Origin: Owenia fusiformis
Taxonomy: Eukaryota > Annelida > Polychaeta > Sabellida > Oweniidae
Reading direction: 5' to 3'
NCBI GenBank assembly: GCA_903813345.2
Contig: CAIIXF020000003.1
Location: forward strand, 32,923,151-32,987,150
DNA: 64,000 nucleotides
Shown: positions 46,180-61,100 of the stretch, piece after piece
Layout of the letters: each line of letters begins with the position of its first letter
How positions within the stretch are numbered: position 1 is the stretch's first letter
Made by a program: the position numbers and the translations under genes
The notes under the pieces: model-generated
Database searches by the model: none
The model's input: only the letters and a program-made list of their open reading frames with translations
What the model was told of the DNA's origin: nothing

Positions 46180-46345
46180 ACACAAACAAACATTCAAGAA
46201 AAAGACACCCCACATATGTGAACCACCCCATGAAAGCATCACCCCATATGTGAGCCACCAAATATGTAAACCATCCCCTGATTGCATCACCCCATACATA
46301 AGCCATCCTATAAAAATGAATGCATCATACCATATGTAAGCCACA
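46180..46345. repeat. Imperfect tandem repeat ACCCCATATGTGAGCCACC
   Basis: Four to five units of about 40 bp around CATCACCCCATA..TAAGCCA(C/T)C. The minus-strand frame 45,865-46,344 is largely produced by this repeat. Confidence 0.65.
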
Positions 46346-46629
46346 TCAGAAGTGCATTAACCCCTAAACATGTAAATGCTCTTTCAACAGGAAATTTTGA
46401 ATTGGAGTCCAACCTTTAACAACTTGGTGTCTTTCTCCCCGTTCACTCACCCATGCATACACACACACACTACACTACTGCCATCTAGTAGAATGAACAA
46501 CAACTAGAAGTGGCGAGTAGTTAAAATTAGCTGCCTTTGAAGGACATTACGAATGACCCAAAACACGGATACAGTCAAGACACCAGTTTGAGCCATAAGC
46601 TGTTTTGAAATGAGATTACATAAAAGTAC

Positions 46630-46940
46630 ATCACCATACAATACTCATTTAATACAGAAAAATCTGTACAGTAGGGATCCCAAAATCCACAAATACATAC
46701 ATGTACATGTACATGATCCATCAGTTTAATTGCAAAAATTGATCACGGAGACAAGTAAAAAATTGGTATCGTGGGATCTCTACCTTCTCTCATTACCGTA
46801 CAATACTCATTTGATACAGAAGAACCTGTACAGTAGGGATCCCCAAATCCACAAATACATGTACATGATGCATCAGTATAATTGCAAAACTTGATCTCGG
46901 AGACAAGTAAAAAATGGTATCGTGGGATCTCTACTGTTTA
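46630..46940. repeat. Tandem duplication of about 160 bp
   Basis: 46,634-46,784 and 46,795-46,935 share ACAATACTCATTT.ATACAG, GTACAGTAGGGATCCC.AAAT, GGAGACAAGTAAAAAATTGG and TATCGTGGGATCTCTAC. Confidence 0.85.
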
Positions 46941-47689
46941 CATATACATAATGGAAATCCAAAGAGAATGCCAAGATGCCACTGAACAATGGTTTCCAAC
47001 AACAATTTCTAGTAACAAGTCATTTTTCAAAGATACACTGTCCACAATATCAGGCTTCATCACTGAGGTTTTGAATCCTGATTCACCGAGTTCAGGCATT
47101 ACATCATATTAAAACATACTCAAATGTAAATACAGATGAAACATAATAACTTTATACAATTCAATTTATACTCAACTATAGTACCTTAACTAAATAATTA
47201 TACATTTACACAATGTGTTCACACGACAAATTTTAGTTCTTAAGATACTCTGTGCACATAACTAGAATCAAAAGACTACAAACTCACTTGAACAATATTA
47301 CTCTGTATCCATTACCCTTTTATATATTATGCTTTGGCAAATAACAGACAAAAATTGAACAAAATGTCAGTTGAACAAACTGAATATTGAGACTCTAAAG
47401 ATTATGGCAATGTTTAGTATCACAGGTTATTTTTGAATTTGGTTATGCCTCAGTCACATTTGGTGTGGCGACGGGTCTTATTTTTTTCTCCTATGGTTAA
47501 CACAAAATGTCCATGGTCCATATGTTCAACATAGACCAAATGTAATTGAAGCATAACAGATCCATCCATTTCAATATTATACGTGTCTACCATTAATTTT
47601 TTGGCCAATATCAAACACAGCAGTGTCTTTTTAATAACAAACAAAAATCACACTGCCATCTTTATATTGGCCTAAAGCATGTCTCGCAA

Positions 47690-47943
47690 GCAGGGTGTGT
47701 TAAAGATTTCTGACCTAGAACTGATTTCTGACCAGTTGTAATGTTATTTTACTATATTTGCTGAAATCAGCGTGACATGACATGACAAAATTCAACCACT
47801 AGTCACAAAAATGAAATTTTCTGCTGATGTCAAGCACCAAATGTAAGTTGCAAAATAACGGCTGGTAAAAATCTGTCAATTTGGCTCAGATCAAATCTAC
47901 ATGCCCCCAGTCTCTAGGTCAGTTCTAATGTCACACCCTGTAA
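47690..47943. mobile_element. Small inverted-repeat element, CAGGGTGTG termini
   Basis: CAGGGTGTGTTAAAG..CTGACCTAGAACTGA at the left is mirrored by TCAGTTCTAATGTCACACCCTG at the right, length about 250 bp. MITE-like. No coding. Confidence 0.6.
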
Positions 47944-48519
47944 GCAATACACTTAAAACAATATTTTACTCAAAACTGTCAGTATTCTTATTTTTAATAT
48001 TTTTTGCTCAGTCTTAATCTAACAAAACTATGTACTAGTATTGCCAGTGCTTAAGAGGATAGAGTCAAAATATAAATAATTTTTATAAAATGTAATGCAA
48101 GTTCATTAATGACAAACATCTTTAACAATTAGGTACTGAACACTAGCAATGTACAATGCAAAAATAGTTTCTTGTAATTTATAGATGGCACAAATACAAA
48201 TATATGACATTCAGTTGGTCAATACACTACAATGATAGACTATGAGTTGACTATCAAAAATATAAGCATACTCGACTCTGATATTACAAGCTATACAGTT
48301 TTCTTTCATCTACATCACATTTCTGAGTTCATTTTCTCTAAGATTTTTTAACAAACAGGTGATTGATAACAATAGTTTACCCATATGAGCTAGAGACCTT
48401 CGGTTGGATTTTGAATACTTTCACTGTTTTAAAATACTTTCATTATTTTTTGAATGGATACATATAAAATATGGGAGTAATATCAGTTAAGTTCCCCACC
48501 ACACTGCAAAGGGTAAATG

Positions 48520-48855
48520 TTCCATGTAATGTAATATCAAGAAGGATTGACTCCCAGAGTGCAACATCGATACTCTTGTCTCATATATGGAAATCCTGTG
48601 ACACAAAATTTGAATTCAAACAGCCGCCATTTTGTTCACTTCAACATTTGAATCGTGAATTTTCTACTCAAAAATTCCAAAACTCACAAATAATGATCGA
48701 TATATTGGTTCGAATCTTTTGAGCTGTTTATTTTGAATTTATAGTCAGTTATAATTTCAGAGAGTAACAACATTTCGATGTTTTCATTGTTGGAAAATAT
48801 CGAGTTTTGATCCTTGGAGCCAATCCTCCTTGATGTAATATCAAAGCATATTTTA
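48520..48855. repeat. Inverted repeat, possible foldback element
   Basis: GTAATATCAAGAAGGATTGACTC at 48,532 (near-complete match) pairs with GAGCCAATCCTCCTTGATG..ATATCAAAG at about 48,818-48,850. It lies in the 3' flank of tyrosine aminotransferase. Confidence 0.55.
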
Positions 48856-49169
48856 CAAGCTCTCGGTTGGCTTTTCTCAACTGGCTCAAGCATATTAAAC
48901 ATAATTTAACCGGAGACGAGAATACACCAGAGTGGAGAATACACCGAGCTTTAACATTTAGAATGTGACACTGCTGAGATGGAAGTGCTTCCCCTAAATC
49001 CACATTAAAAGCACAAAGCTTCTCATAATCCAAACGTCTCATAGATTCATTGTTGGTCAAGTTTAATCCTATTGATGTAGCATCTATGGTCAATATCATC
49101 GCTTATAGCTCCAATTCATGTTTAGTCTATTCCATAGACATTAGAAATTATTCAGCTGTTTTGCCCATA

Positions 49170-52100
49170 TTAGGCTGTCTGGGCCACTGGAATGGTCTCC
49201 ATTTCATGAATGTCCATTTTAATTTCACATACCCCATTGCCATTACTCGTGCAATAATGAGTGGCGCAGAATTCACGAATGCGCTCACACGCTGTGATCA
49301 TTTTGTCATCGGGTACTGTCAGGACCACTCGGAAGAAATTGCTGATTCCAAACGCCTGAAAAATTGATAATAACTTGAAATACTGCAAAACTGAATTAAT
49401 TTGTAAACTAAAAAAGTTTGAAAAAATTGTGCTTGAGTTTAGCATGTAGTACAAATCCAAGTGAATATGGCCGTGTTGATTGGATTGCTAAAGTATCTCC
49501 TAAAAGTCTGTTATTTTTCTATGACTTTCGTCACATACCCTACATAATCATGAAATCATGAATCTCGATGAGAACATAAAGGCAATGCCTCTTTAGTGCT
49601 CCTTTAAGGATGAAACAAATAATGAATAATTCAACTCACTGTTGCTGGGAGACAGAAAACTGATTGCTCCGTTACCATGGCTTCTGTGAATTCCACATCA
49701 TTCTTGAATTTTGGGAACTTGTCCATCTCAATGCCAATCTAGAGAATAACAAAGAATAATGCTTTAACTTGAATTATTACACTTTAGAAGCAAAATAAAA
49801 CAAGGCATCAACATGCACAATATCAACAGCTGCCATTTGTTTTAGATGAGAACCACCAACAGCCTTTGTTACAGATGCCAACCACAATACGCCATTTGTT
49901 ACAGATGCCAACCACTGAATGCACTTTGTTACAGAAGCGAACTGTCACCAACCACTGAACACCATCCACAAAAAAGTTGGAAACTACAGCAATATGTCAA
50001 CACTTCTGTCCATACGGCATTGCTGTATTTGGCTGTATTCAAATAGAAAACAGATATATTAATCGATCATTTTTGATAAATATTGAATATTTTCCATAAA
50101 TAACATGAGCATCATATCAGTGCAGGTGAATGGCATTGGAAATGGCAGGACATTGTAGACACATGGAAAGAGGACGAAGAGTAAAGTGGGGTACTCCATA
50201 TGGGTTCACCATGTGAGACAACAAGGGCTTCTTAACATGTTCAATGTATCATAGCTCATCAATAGTGTGGGCCAAAACTATTCCATGTTGTCAAGTCAAG
50301 ATGTTTTTTTATAATAAAGCTCTAAATCAGAATCTGTGAGAATAATACAAGAAGATCAGATCTAAAACAAGGCATTAACATGAAAAATGTCAACACTTGC
50401 CATTTGTTACAGATGCTATGTTACAGATGTCGAACACGAACCGCTGTCCACAAAAATGTTGGACACTATAACAATATGTCACCACTTCTGGTGGTGACAT
50501 AAAAATGATTCTTGCGGTCCTTCTTTTGATATTTGGGAGTTTAATCTAGCATATAATATTGAAAAAGCACCTATACGTATGACCAATCGCCTGTACAAAC
50601 GCATCGCTAAAAATATTTTCCGTTCACATTTAGGTTGTAAAAAACATTGCAAGCTTAAACTCCCTATTGTCAAAAACTTGACTTACCATCATGTACATAG
50701 CACCTGAAGGTCTAACAGGTTTCAATCCAGGAATCGTTGTCATGGCAGCGTAAGTGATGTCACAAACTTTCTGAAATACAAGAACATCAATAAATTACGA
50801 ATTCCAAAACAAGAAATGAATCCATGGCATTTTTTATTTAACCGTTAACTTTATTTCATCCCGGAATACTTTAGTCGTGAAATCAAAAGGTTTGCTAGAC
50901 GTAACGATTTACTTTAACCAATAGCATTCCAGAATGAATCCCAAGAATGAATTTTTATCTAAAATAGATTTTAATTAAAACATACATTTTTAGATCAACT
51001 TTATTCAGAAGATGAATTTGGATTAGTAAAAGCAATTTGAAATATACCATCAAATTACAATGGATATATAAAGCAGCATACAATGTATATAATATTATAA
51101 AGAAGTGAAATATAATATGGGAAATATCAATATGGAATTCTAAAATGTTAGTGAACCTAATGTTTAGGTGTATAACAGCCGACATCAGATATATTCATAT
51201 TAAAAGATAAGGTCAGATTAGATATGACATCTGAGTTTTACAGTATTTATATATTTATAAACCTGTCATTATTCCAAAGCTACTCTGCTTCACGCAGAGC
51301 AAGCGGCCATGTTGGTTCAAAGGTCAAAGGTCGTAGCCTCATTTTGGTCTGCAAATGACACATGGGGTAATAATGTTGCGAAAAGGTCATGTAAGTTTAA
51401 TTAAAAACCACATGAAACTTTAAATGGTAATATCAAGGTATTAGGCCATTAGATATTAATATTATGGTCAGAACATCACCTTTAAGATGATACTTACTTA
51501 CAGTCAAACCAAATATCCTAATTCCTATGGCCTAATTTAGAAACTAAAAATATCAAAATTCCAAATACTTTTAAAATACATAACTTTTATGAAAATACAA
51601 TTAAAATTGATGAATACTTGCATAATTTATCAGGAGCAACATTACAGAAAGCTAAATCTAGAATCTACCATTTGTGGTTATAAAATACAAAGAAGCTAAG
51701 AAATTCAAGAAAATATATCAAAACGGATTGTTTACCTTTACAGAGGCGATGGTTTCATCAAAGAACGATTTTGGTGTAAGTTTCAAAATATCTGGAAGGG
51801 CCCCTTGTATAATTGTATTTGGTCCCAAAATTCTCTGTGATAAGTTAGTTAGTCCTTGTCGCACCTAAAATTATTCAATTTATTTTTCAGTACATATAAT
51901 AACTAATTAGCACTAAAAGAATGTTGAAGGAAAGGCATATATCACAAGCATTAGACAATATAGTTTTTCCAACAATTTCAACCCATTTATCTTGATCGTT
52001 AAAATTTTACAGAAATATGTTTAATAACAATTTTGTTTTTGAATTTTTAAAATGAAAATGTAGGTGTGAAGTTATTTAATCTCCCCTTACTTCAACTCGC

Positions 52101-55100
52101 TTCATTGATTTCAAAATCATGGCTACGACACTGAACATAATTCATAAATAATTTTTAGGTATTCATACCTCTTGAGCAAAAATATCATGTCTGTCGTGAA
52201 TTGTAATCCAACCCATTCTCCAGCCAGGTACCAGGTAGCGCTTAGTGAGACCCCCACAAGACAGAATCGGCACATCGCATGTCTGAGATGCCATGGAAAA
52301 GTACTTCTCCCCGGGAAACACCTAAACACATTGTATGTGTTACTGTACGTTATTGCATATGTTATTGTACATAGATCCCAGGATCAATATTATTATACAT
52401 CAATATTTATGTTCAACAAACATAATTAATTACATTTTAATTCGAAGAAAATCAATGAAATCAATATTACATTTTCATACATGTTTAAACAAGAAATATA
52501 ACTAGCAATATGCATTCATGTAGAACCCTTATACACAGCGATCTTTGCAAATGTAAAAAATCACAAGGCATGAACACGCAAAATATTATCACCTCCTATT
52601 TGTTACAGATGCCCAATTCCAAATCCAAACACCTAAGAGAAACTGCTGAATGCCATCAGAAAAAGTTGGAGGCCATAACAATATGTCACTATGGGCCCAT
52701 AGTGACATAAAATACAATGTTTTCTGGAAAAGCACTTACAAAGTCTGCATATATTTCATCAGCTATGATGGGCACTTTGTTCCTCTCAGCAATCCTTAGT
52801 ATATCGTGAATATGTTCTTGTGAATAGACGGACCCGCAGGGATTGGATGGATTAGTGACGACAATGCATGCTGTACTGCCATCTATCAGTGACTCCATGT
52901 GATCCAGATCGGCTTCCCAGCTTCTTTCCGGCTGTAAACAGAAAATTAGTTGACTAAGTTATCTGGTATTACAATGAAATCTGTCTAATTTGAACACCAC
53001 TGGGACTGGAACAAAAGTGTTCAGAGTTCAGATTAGCAGGTGTTCACATTTCAAGTGAGTCAATGTGAAATAATAAAATTGGGGGCGAGAATTTTGAGAA
53101 AAAGTGTTCGTATTGAGAGGTGTTCAGATCAGAGAGGTGTTCAAATAAACTGGTTTAACTGTATATGTATGATTGGTATTTGATGAATTGTAAACCTGAA
53201 AACCTATAAAAGAGATCATGAACATGATTTTGAAACAGAATTACAGAAAGATTACTTGAAAGTTTAAAGTATTGAATGCAGATTGCTTGAAAATTGAATG
53301 CAGATTGCTTCCACGTGAAGCCCTGCTTATCTCTGAAATATTTTAAGCGCTCTAAATTTAGCCAACTCAAGGCCAGCTTGCGGAGGTTTCCTTGACATTC
53401 ACTGACATTAAAAGTATTTGTCTTGCATATTTTTATTCATAGAGGTGTGCGCTGTAGCTAACCAATCAGCTGGCTGGAAAGTATTCAAACCCTTACAAGT
53501 TACTTGCTAACAATATTCACTTCCCTTAGAGTTTACATTGCCAGTGAAATATGTTTGATTTCACCATTTAGTAGACTGACCACTTAATATTAAACTAAAC
53601 CAGAAGGCAGAGGAGTGTAATCAAGATTCTATTATAACTACATGTATGTACAATATAGAGAAATTATAACATAAATTTTTTGAAATGCTTGATTAAAGGT
53701 CTACCATCTGTAGGAGAATGATGAAAATTCTGGAAATAGCGTTGTCTTGTAAAATAAATTCTCCATGAACTAACTATTTCCAGATAACCTTGAAAGGCTT
53801 TGAAATAATATTAGACAGGACTGTGTGTCTGAGGTTAACCTAACTCAAACATTGACTCTTAGGATAAATAATTCACAAGAATTGGATAGTATATTACGAG
53901 AACTTGGTTAGTTGCCAAAGCAGAATCTTTAACGCTTTGCAATGCTTTCAAGGGGTCTGTCGGTTCATCAATCATATTTTTTCAAGTGCAGCACAGCACC
54001 AGGCATACTTGGAAGTAGAGACAATCTCCTCAAGATCTGAAGAATAGCAAATAGAACTCAGATGCATGAATAGTCAGACAATAATCAATGTCTAGAATAG
54101 CATTTTCTTCAGATGGGAGGAAAGCAGGGTCTGTTAAACCAGAATGATACATTGCTCATGAATTATATTCTTTGATAGTTTTGAAAAACATGCACCTGAA
54201 TGAAGGGACAATATCACATTCAGGCACCTTTCTCAAAACTGAATTCAGGTACCATGGGCATTCAATAGCCATTGCAAGCCCATGGGTATACTGATCAGCA
54301 CAATCATGAATCAAATAGCAAAATAGAGAATATCCCATTTGCGGAGTTATTGACATAATCTTTGTTCATTCAGTTCTTTTCGGTCGCAGTAGAGACTGGG
54401 CAAAGATTGGGATTTATTCTGTTTTATAAAACAATTTTTCTATCTAGCAAAGTGACACATTAGGGCATTTTGCCCTGAGGTAATATATCATTTTAGTCCA
54501 TGCAGAAAGCTCAATAGCTTATATACATAAACTAAGCTATCTTAAATGTACAATTATACTGATATCGAACTATACAGGGTGTCCCGAAAGTTTTGGGCCC
54601 CCCTCAGGCAGACATTTATCAGTGTTAAGTGCAACTTGTAAAGTAAGTTAGTCACCACATAATGGAACTGTCTGATAAACAATCTAACCTTGTATTTCCA
54701 GTACTTTTCATCCTTTTGGGATTCGTGTCCTCCCCGTCTGCCATTTTTAAATATGCGCGCAGTTTGTCAATGTTTCAAACTGCGTGCACTATGCACGCAG
54801 TTTGGAGACCAGTTTGGATGACACATTGACTAGTAATATGGTATAAAATTGAACTTTATTTTGGCCAAACATTAAATTTTAAAATGACTATAAAAATTAA
54901 AATTTTATAACTTTCTCCTGTTGAGAGTTGAACCACGATACTTGGCAAATCAATGTAACTTTGGATGAGCTTTAAAATGATGTATGACACATACTATGAC
55001 GACACTGGTATATGTCTGCCAAAGGGGCCCCCATACTTTCGGGACATCCTGTATTTTACCTGTAGCTGTTAAAATAGAAATATAAAAAACAGCGAATACT

Positions 55101-58100
55101 GTGTTTTTGTTAGCAAAGGGCAATAAACCATCAATCATACTTGGCATATTCTACACTAGCTCATATTACATTTAAGTCTTTATTTAAGCATATTTGTGCA
55201 ACAGCATCTGCTAATGCATTATGCTGCTGGGCTTTCAATAGCAGGGGGCGAGTGTCCGAAATCGCCGTTTGTTTTCGATAATTCGCCGTTTGTTAGAAGT
55301 CAAATATAGTTTTGGGGGAAAATAAAAGTCTTCTATAGACTATCCTTTATTTTATTCAGCGATCTTGTTTTGCACTACCTTGTCTATGATTTGTACCTCA
55401 GTTTCGAACTGCAAGGGAACTCATTATAATCGTAAAGATCACTTGATCTCATTATAGTAGTAAACACCGTCCAATTTTTTACCCCTTTGGGCTATGCATT
55501 TTAGATCACTATCTAACCACTATCATGTGCATGATAATTCAAATTCCAACCTTTGGTATAATCAGAGTTGGTTATTTTCCACTGGACATGCAGTTACATG
55601 TATGATTGATATAACTCTGTACAACCAGTCACAGTCTTTCCAATGGGTGTAAAATTGTATTATTACCACCTTGCCGGGCCAGTTCTAGGGGTTTTAGTGC
55701 TAGTTTAGAAGGCATTCAATTTACTATATCGACCTGAGAAATGTGTGACGTCATAGTGGTGGTCCATATGGACCTGAGACTATATGGACCGGTCTAGAAT
55801 ATATTCTGGACCGGCAGTTTTTCCCCGGGAAATTAGATATCGTTCAGTGCATAAGCTTTTCTTGCTATTTCAGCCCTGGTCGTTAACGGTGGTAATAATA
55901 CTAATAACGTCATTTCTGCGAGCAATATAGTGAAATATCGTTCCAATATTTCACTATATTGCCCTTAGAAATGACGTTATTGTGCTATTAATCAGTTAAA
56001 GGTCCCATATAAAGTTTAAACCACTTTGGCTTATATTTTTGTCTTATCCAATGTTATCAAAGCGTGAAATGTGAAACTTTTTATTAATTTCAAAAATGTT
56101 TTTGAAGGACTTTTTGTTTAAAATATCGTGAATTTATTTAAAACTAACTTTAAGAGGTCACACTTATCTTTTAAAGCAATAATTCACACCGATGCATAGC
56201 AATCATCCTCACTTGTTTTTTGCCGACAAAATCAAGAAAATTTTATATACTCTACTTTATATACTCAACCGGCCAAGTATTAACAGTACAAAAGGGAGAA
56301 AAAATCCACCAGGTCCATAATTCTACATGTTCACGTACAAGTTTAAAAAACGTGTATCTTAAATTAATGTAGAACTACGCCTTTGTACCAGAGACACACT
56401 TTCATAGGTGCGTCTCTACAATGAAACACAATAACGAGAATTGCAACTTTAGGATCTTGAAAAAAGTTGCAATATCCTTCCTGGTTAGAATCGGTTTCCA
56501 TGTACAACTAAAACACTATATAAAACTAGACAATGGCAACTCCGGGGAGTAGCAAATCCCAACGAACAAAATATCAATTACCGAATTCCAATCAATTATA
56601 CTCATTACTTTGGTTAAAATTGAAAAATTTAGATTTTAAAATTACGAATTCCTGCAAAGCAGCCATTTTGAATTTTCTGAGGTACAAATCTTAAGAATAA
56701 TACCATGATTGTGATGTTCTCCAAAATTCCTTCAATTTGAGTATAATATAGCCATACTTTGAAGGGATCGAAAAATTATTGCGAAATCGTACATTAGACG
56801 GCCATTTTGAATTTTACAAGGCTCGAATCAGAAAAAAGATACAATATTTGCAATCTACTCTTAATTGCCTTTCATTTGAGTATAATAAAGCTATACTTCA
56901 CTATACGTCTTCCTGACCCCCCATACACGGCCCCTGGGGGTCAGGATGAAAAACACGGAATATATGTGAAATAGATAAGTGTTGTGAATATACTACCAAA
57001 ATTTCAAACAATAATATTAATTACTTTGGTTTAGAATGAAAAATTTATGATTTTTGCGAAAAAGTGCCATCATTTTTAAAGCGGCGGCCATCTTGAAAAA
57101 AATTTTTTTTGTGTAAAACTATTCACCAATATACATCTTTCCACTAAATATGAAGAAAATCTGTCTACTTGTATTTGAGTTATCTTCCGGACGGACAGAC
57201 GGACGGACGGACGGACTGACAGACTGACGGACTGACGGACGGACGGAGGGCTTCACTATATCCCTACCGAACTTCGTTCGTTGGGATAATAACTATCTAT
57301 ACACCATCAATGCAAATATATGCTCTCTTCCATTCTGATACTCATGGCATCTTTCTGTTTCACCTGAAACAAAATACCAGCACCAGTCCTGTTACTTTTG
57401 GAACAGCCTGTTTGTCACCACTTCTGGCAATGTCTGGAGGTGGTAAAAACTAAAATGAATCTGATATTCACATAATCACAAGTGAATCATTTATTAATAC
57501 ATCACTCTCATTTTAATAATGACAATTCTAGATTTTGATTTATATCAAAAGTGTTCAATTCAACAGGTGCATTTGGATTTGTGAAATGCAACCTGTGTAA
57601 GGGTAAGTTATCTTATAAAAGGTAAATGTCATTCTATATAAGTTGCCCTAGTCATTCCACAGTTCCAGGTGTTATTTTGTGGAGCCCATGTCTTGCCACA
57701 TCACACGTGGAAATGACTTTGACAAACCTTGGACATCTATCTTTCAGTCCATGGACTCTAAAATAACAAGAATTTGCATTGTCGGGAGCGTAAAATTGGT
57801 TATTTTGAATGCCGCCTCTTGTATTTTTCATCTGCCCCTTGTACACAAAGTTACTGAAACCACTGTGCTGGTTTGAAAAGCATGTATTTTAAAATTGAAT
57901 CATTCTAACACTGATCAAATCTTTCTGTCTCACTAGAAACATGATTATCGTGGCTAAGAAGAAAATAAAATGTCTTTGTTTATCATAATGAGTATTTTCA
58001 TTTCAAATACAAACCAAAAGGTGTTTTAAGGTCTACTTACTTCCTTCATAAAACACCTATGTCACTTGTCTCTCTTTTATTAATTTAACTTTGGCTAATT

Positions 58101-61100
58101 TAATATTGTAGGTCAAATTCCAAGCATTGAGGCCTTCAGATCTCTATGCACCAAATGGCCTGGAGGCCAAAGGCTGACATTTATAGTTCATGTAAAAAAC
58201 TATTTCTAAACTTTATTCAAACACCCATATATTATGCATTCTGATTTGTTATAAAGAGACCCTCTCAATCTAATGCTCATGAGACGTCTGCTCTTTTCCA
58301 AAGGTAGTCCACATAGGGGTAAATTCTGTATATTATTGAGAAACACAACATCCCATTTCATTCCAAATAGGAAAATTCTAGTCACACTCAAAACCTTTGT
58401 GTCCCATAAACCCATAATATATTGCATAGAGACCCATAAACCCATAATATATTGCATAGAGACCCATAATATATTGCATAGAGACCCATAAACCCATAAT
58501 ATATTGCATAGAGACCCATAATATATTGCACAGAGACCCATAAACCCATAATATATTGCATAGAGACCCATAATATATTGCACAGAGACCCATAAACCCA
58601 TAATATATTGCATAGAAACCCATAAACCCATAATATATTGCATAGAGACCTATAAACCCATAATATATTGCATAGAGACCCATAATATATTGCATAGAGA
58701 CCCATAAACCCATAATATATTGCATAGAGACCAATAAACCCATAATATATTGCATAGAGACCCATAAACCCATAATATATTGCATAGAGAACCATAAACC
58801 CATAATATATTGCATAGAGACCCATAAACCCATAATATATTGCATAGAGACCCATAAACCCATAACATATTGCATAGAGACCAATAAACCCATAATATAT
58901 TGCACAGAGACCCATAAACCCATAATATATTGCATAGAGACCTATAAACCCATAATATATTGCATAGAGACCCATAAACCCATAATATATTGCATAGAGA
59001 CCCATACCCATTTTATCATTTATTTCTATATTTAACTCTACATTAAAGAAAGGTCTCCAGAAATATAGCATCTGTTTTTTTGTTACCCAAGGTAGTATAT
59101 TATATTGCTTGGTTATAAAGGTACTTACTAGGAGGTTAACTTGCTTGATTATAATGGTACCTACTAGTAGATTATATTGCTTGCTTATAATGGTTCTTTT
59201 GGTACTTACTAGTAGATTATATTGTTTGGTAATAATGGTACTTTGGTACTTACTAGTAGATTATATTGCTTGGTTATAATGGTACTTTGGTACTTACTAG
59301 TAGATTATATTGTTTGGTAATAATGGTACTTTGGTACTTACTAGTAGATTATATTGCTTGGTAATAATATCCTGCGACTCAGCTATTGTCTTATAGAGTG
59401 AGAACCCAGGTCGCGGAATGAGTATATTTTGCCCTGGTTCCGCCAGAACCGATATACACATCTCTATGGCTCCTGAGCAACCGCTCGCAAATATCACATC
59501 CTGGAATGAAAAATAATTATAATTCAGTTAAATGTGATTCAAAACAAGGCTGGGGCAAATAGCCATTGCCTTAAAAAACATTTATTTCAAATTCAGTAGA
59601 ACCTGTGTAAATGGAATACCTTTGGTACAAAGGGATGTTCCATTTCACAGGTTTTATTGTACATGGGCTTATACGAGTATAATGTCCTCTGATTTGTAGT
59701 ATATACTAGAATATATCATTTTACAGTTCATGTGTTTCACTGATTAGAGAGCACAAAAAATTTAAAATAATTTATTCACAAATTGTTCAAAAATAAATAA
59801 ATTGTTACTAGAATGGCAGGAGATTCACACTTAAAAAACTTTTTAAATGTCAAATATTTTTGAAAAATGTCTAAAACAACATATTATTTGAATAATATAA
59901 ATCATTTCAGACTTCCCCTAGGGCCATCAATTAAGTTTGTAACATATGTTAGTTAACTTATTTTGAGAGGATTCTTATTTTTAGATTGGAGGTGTGGTTG
60001 TGGAGAGTTTTGTTATTATATGACCGAGGATATTGGATGACCTTTAAATCACACGTAAGAGAAAAACAAAATATAATTGAAATATTACAAGTACAGCTGT
60101 ACTGTAACAATGCAGTTCATAAAGTACTTACTCTAATATTTTAATGAAAAGTGAAACTCAAGTCGCAATGTAACATCATTATAACAGCAATCTCATTCAA
60201 TGATTTATACATGTTCAACACAATTAAGAAGTTGACATGTGAAAAATTGAGTAAATACAAAAATCAATGAAATAAGCCAACAGAATTTTCATTGGGAAAA
60301 AGGCTAATAATCACGCTGAGAACGTAGCCTACGTGCATTACTTAAACAAAAATCAAAGCAAACAAAATGTTTTTAGTATGCCTTTCATTGTGATATTTAA
60401 CTGCATATAATGGAACTTCAAGGTTAAGACCAACAAACATTATATTAAATCAATATTCCGAATGTCATACTTTCATATGTTGATCAATAAATATGATCAA
60501 TGCATTATGTTATAACAATCTATACATAACTGAGTTCAATCTGCGGTCACAGACCCCATGAATAAAATAGCAAGGCCCATCTTCAAAAATAATTATCAAC
60601 TTAAAAAGGATACCAAAAAGGAAAATTTTACAGGAAATTTAACTTTTTTATCAATCTCTTGAATCTCTGGCTCTGAAATCAGTTTGAACCCAGAAACCAC
60701 ACCAAGACATGATGCTCTACCCAGTGAAATTATTCGGCAGAGATAATTTCTACATATTTAAAAAAAAATTTTTTGTATAAATTGGATGTAAATTGTCCAA
60801 ATTGAAGCAAATTTAGTGCAAAGTTTGTGACAGACTACCACATTAATTTTTTAACATATGATATTTCTCTAAATTCTCTAAAGTTGTTCAAATGAAGAAC
60901 AACACTGATTTCAAGTTAATTCCATGCGTTTCCAAATGTTGCTCTATATGCATATATAATAAGTCACTGACGGCTATATCTGTACTACATCTTCAAGCAT
61001 GCAAATATATTAAATATATTGTACTTGCACCAAGGAAAATATCAAATCTAAAGTAGATAATCCAATTTAATCTTTTCAATAATCAGTCCAAACAGATTAG

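Noticed and set aside
45865-46344. 159-codon minus-strand frame
   Set aside because: Trp/Tyr/Met/His-rich and mostly explained by a 40-bp tandem repeat at its N-terminal end. No known domain.
46882-47112. 76-codon plus-strand frame
   Set aside because: Its first half lies in a duplicated non-coding repeat. The second half reads plausibly on both strands, so there is no basis to choose.
47450-47644. Minus-strand 64-codon frame ending RRHTKCD
   Set aside because: Looks somewhat protein-like but has no supported acceptor or homologue that I recognise. Left unannotated.
48700-48722. tRNA-like B box GGTTCGAATC
   Set aside because: No A box at the right distance, no acceptor-stem pairing and no cloverleaf.
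58408-59010. Possible CRISPR-like array
   Set aside because: Repeats are contiguous, with no unique spacers, in animal intron DNA.
58206-59071. Long overlapping minus-strand frames with [10 protein letters not shown] repeats
   Set aside because: They arise because a 30-bp minisatellite unit lacks stops in several frames at once. The reading is repetitive in every frame and has no splice or start context.
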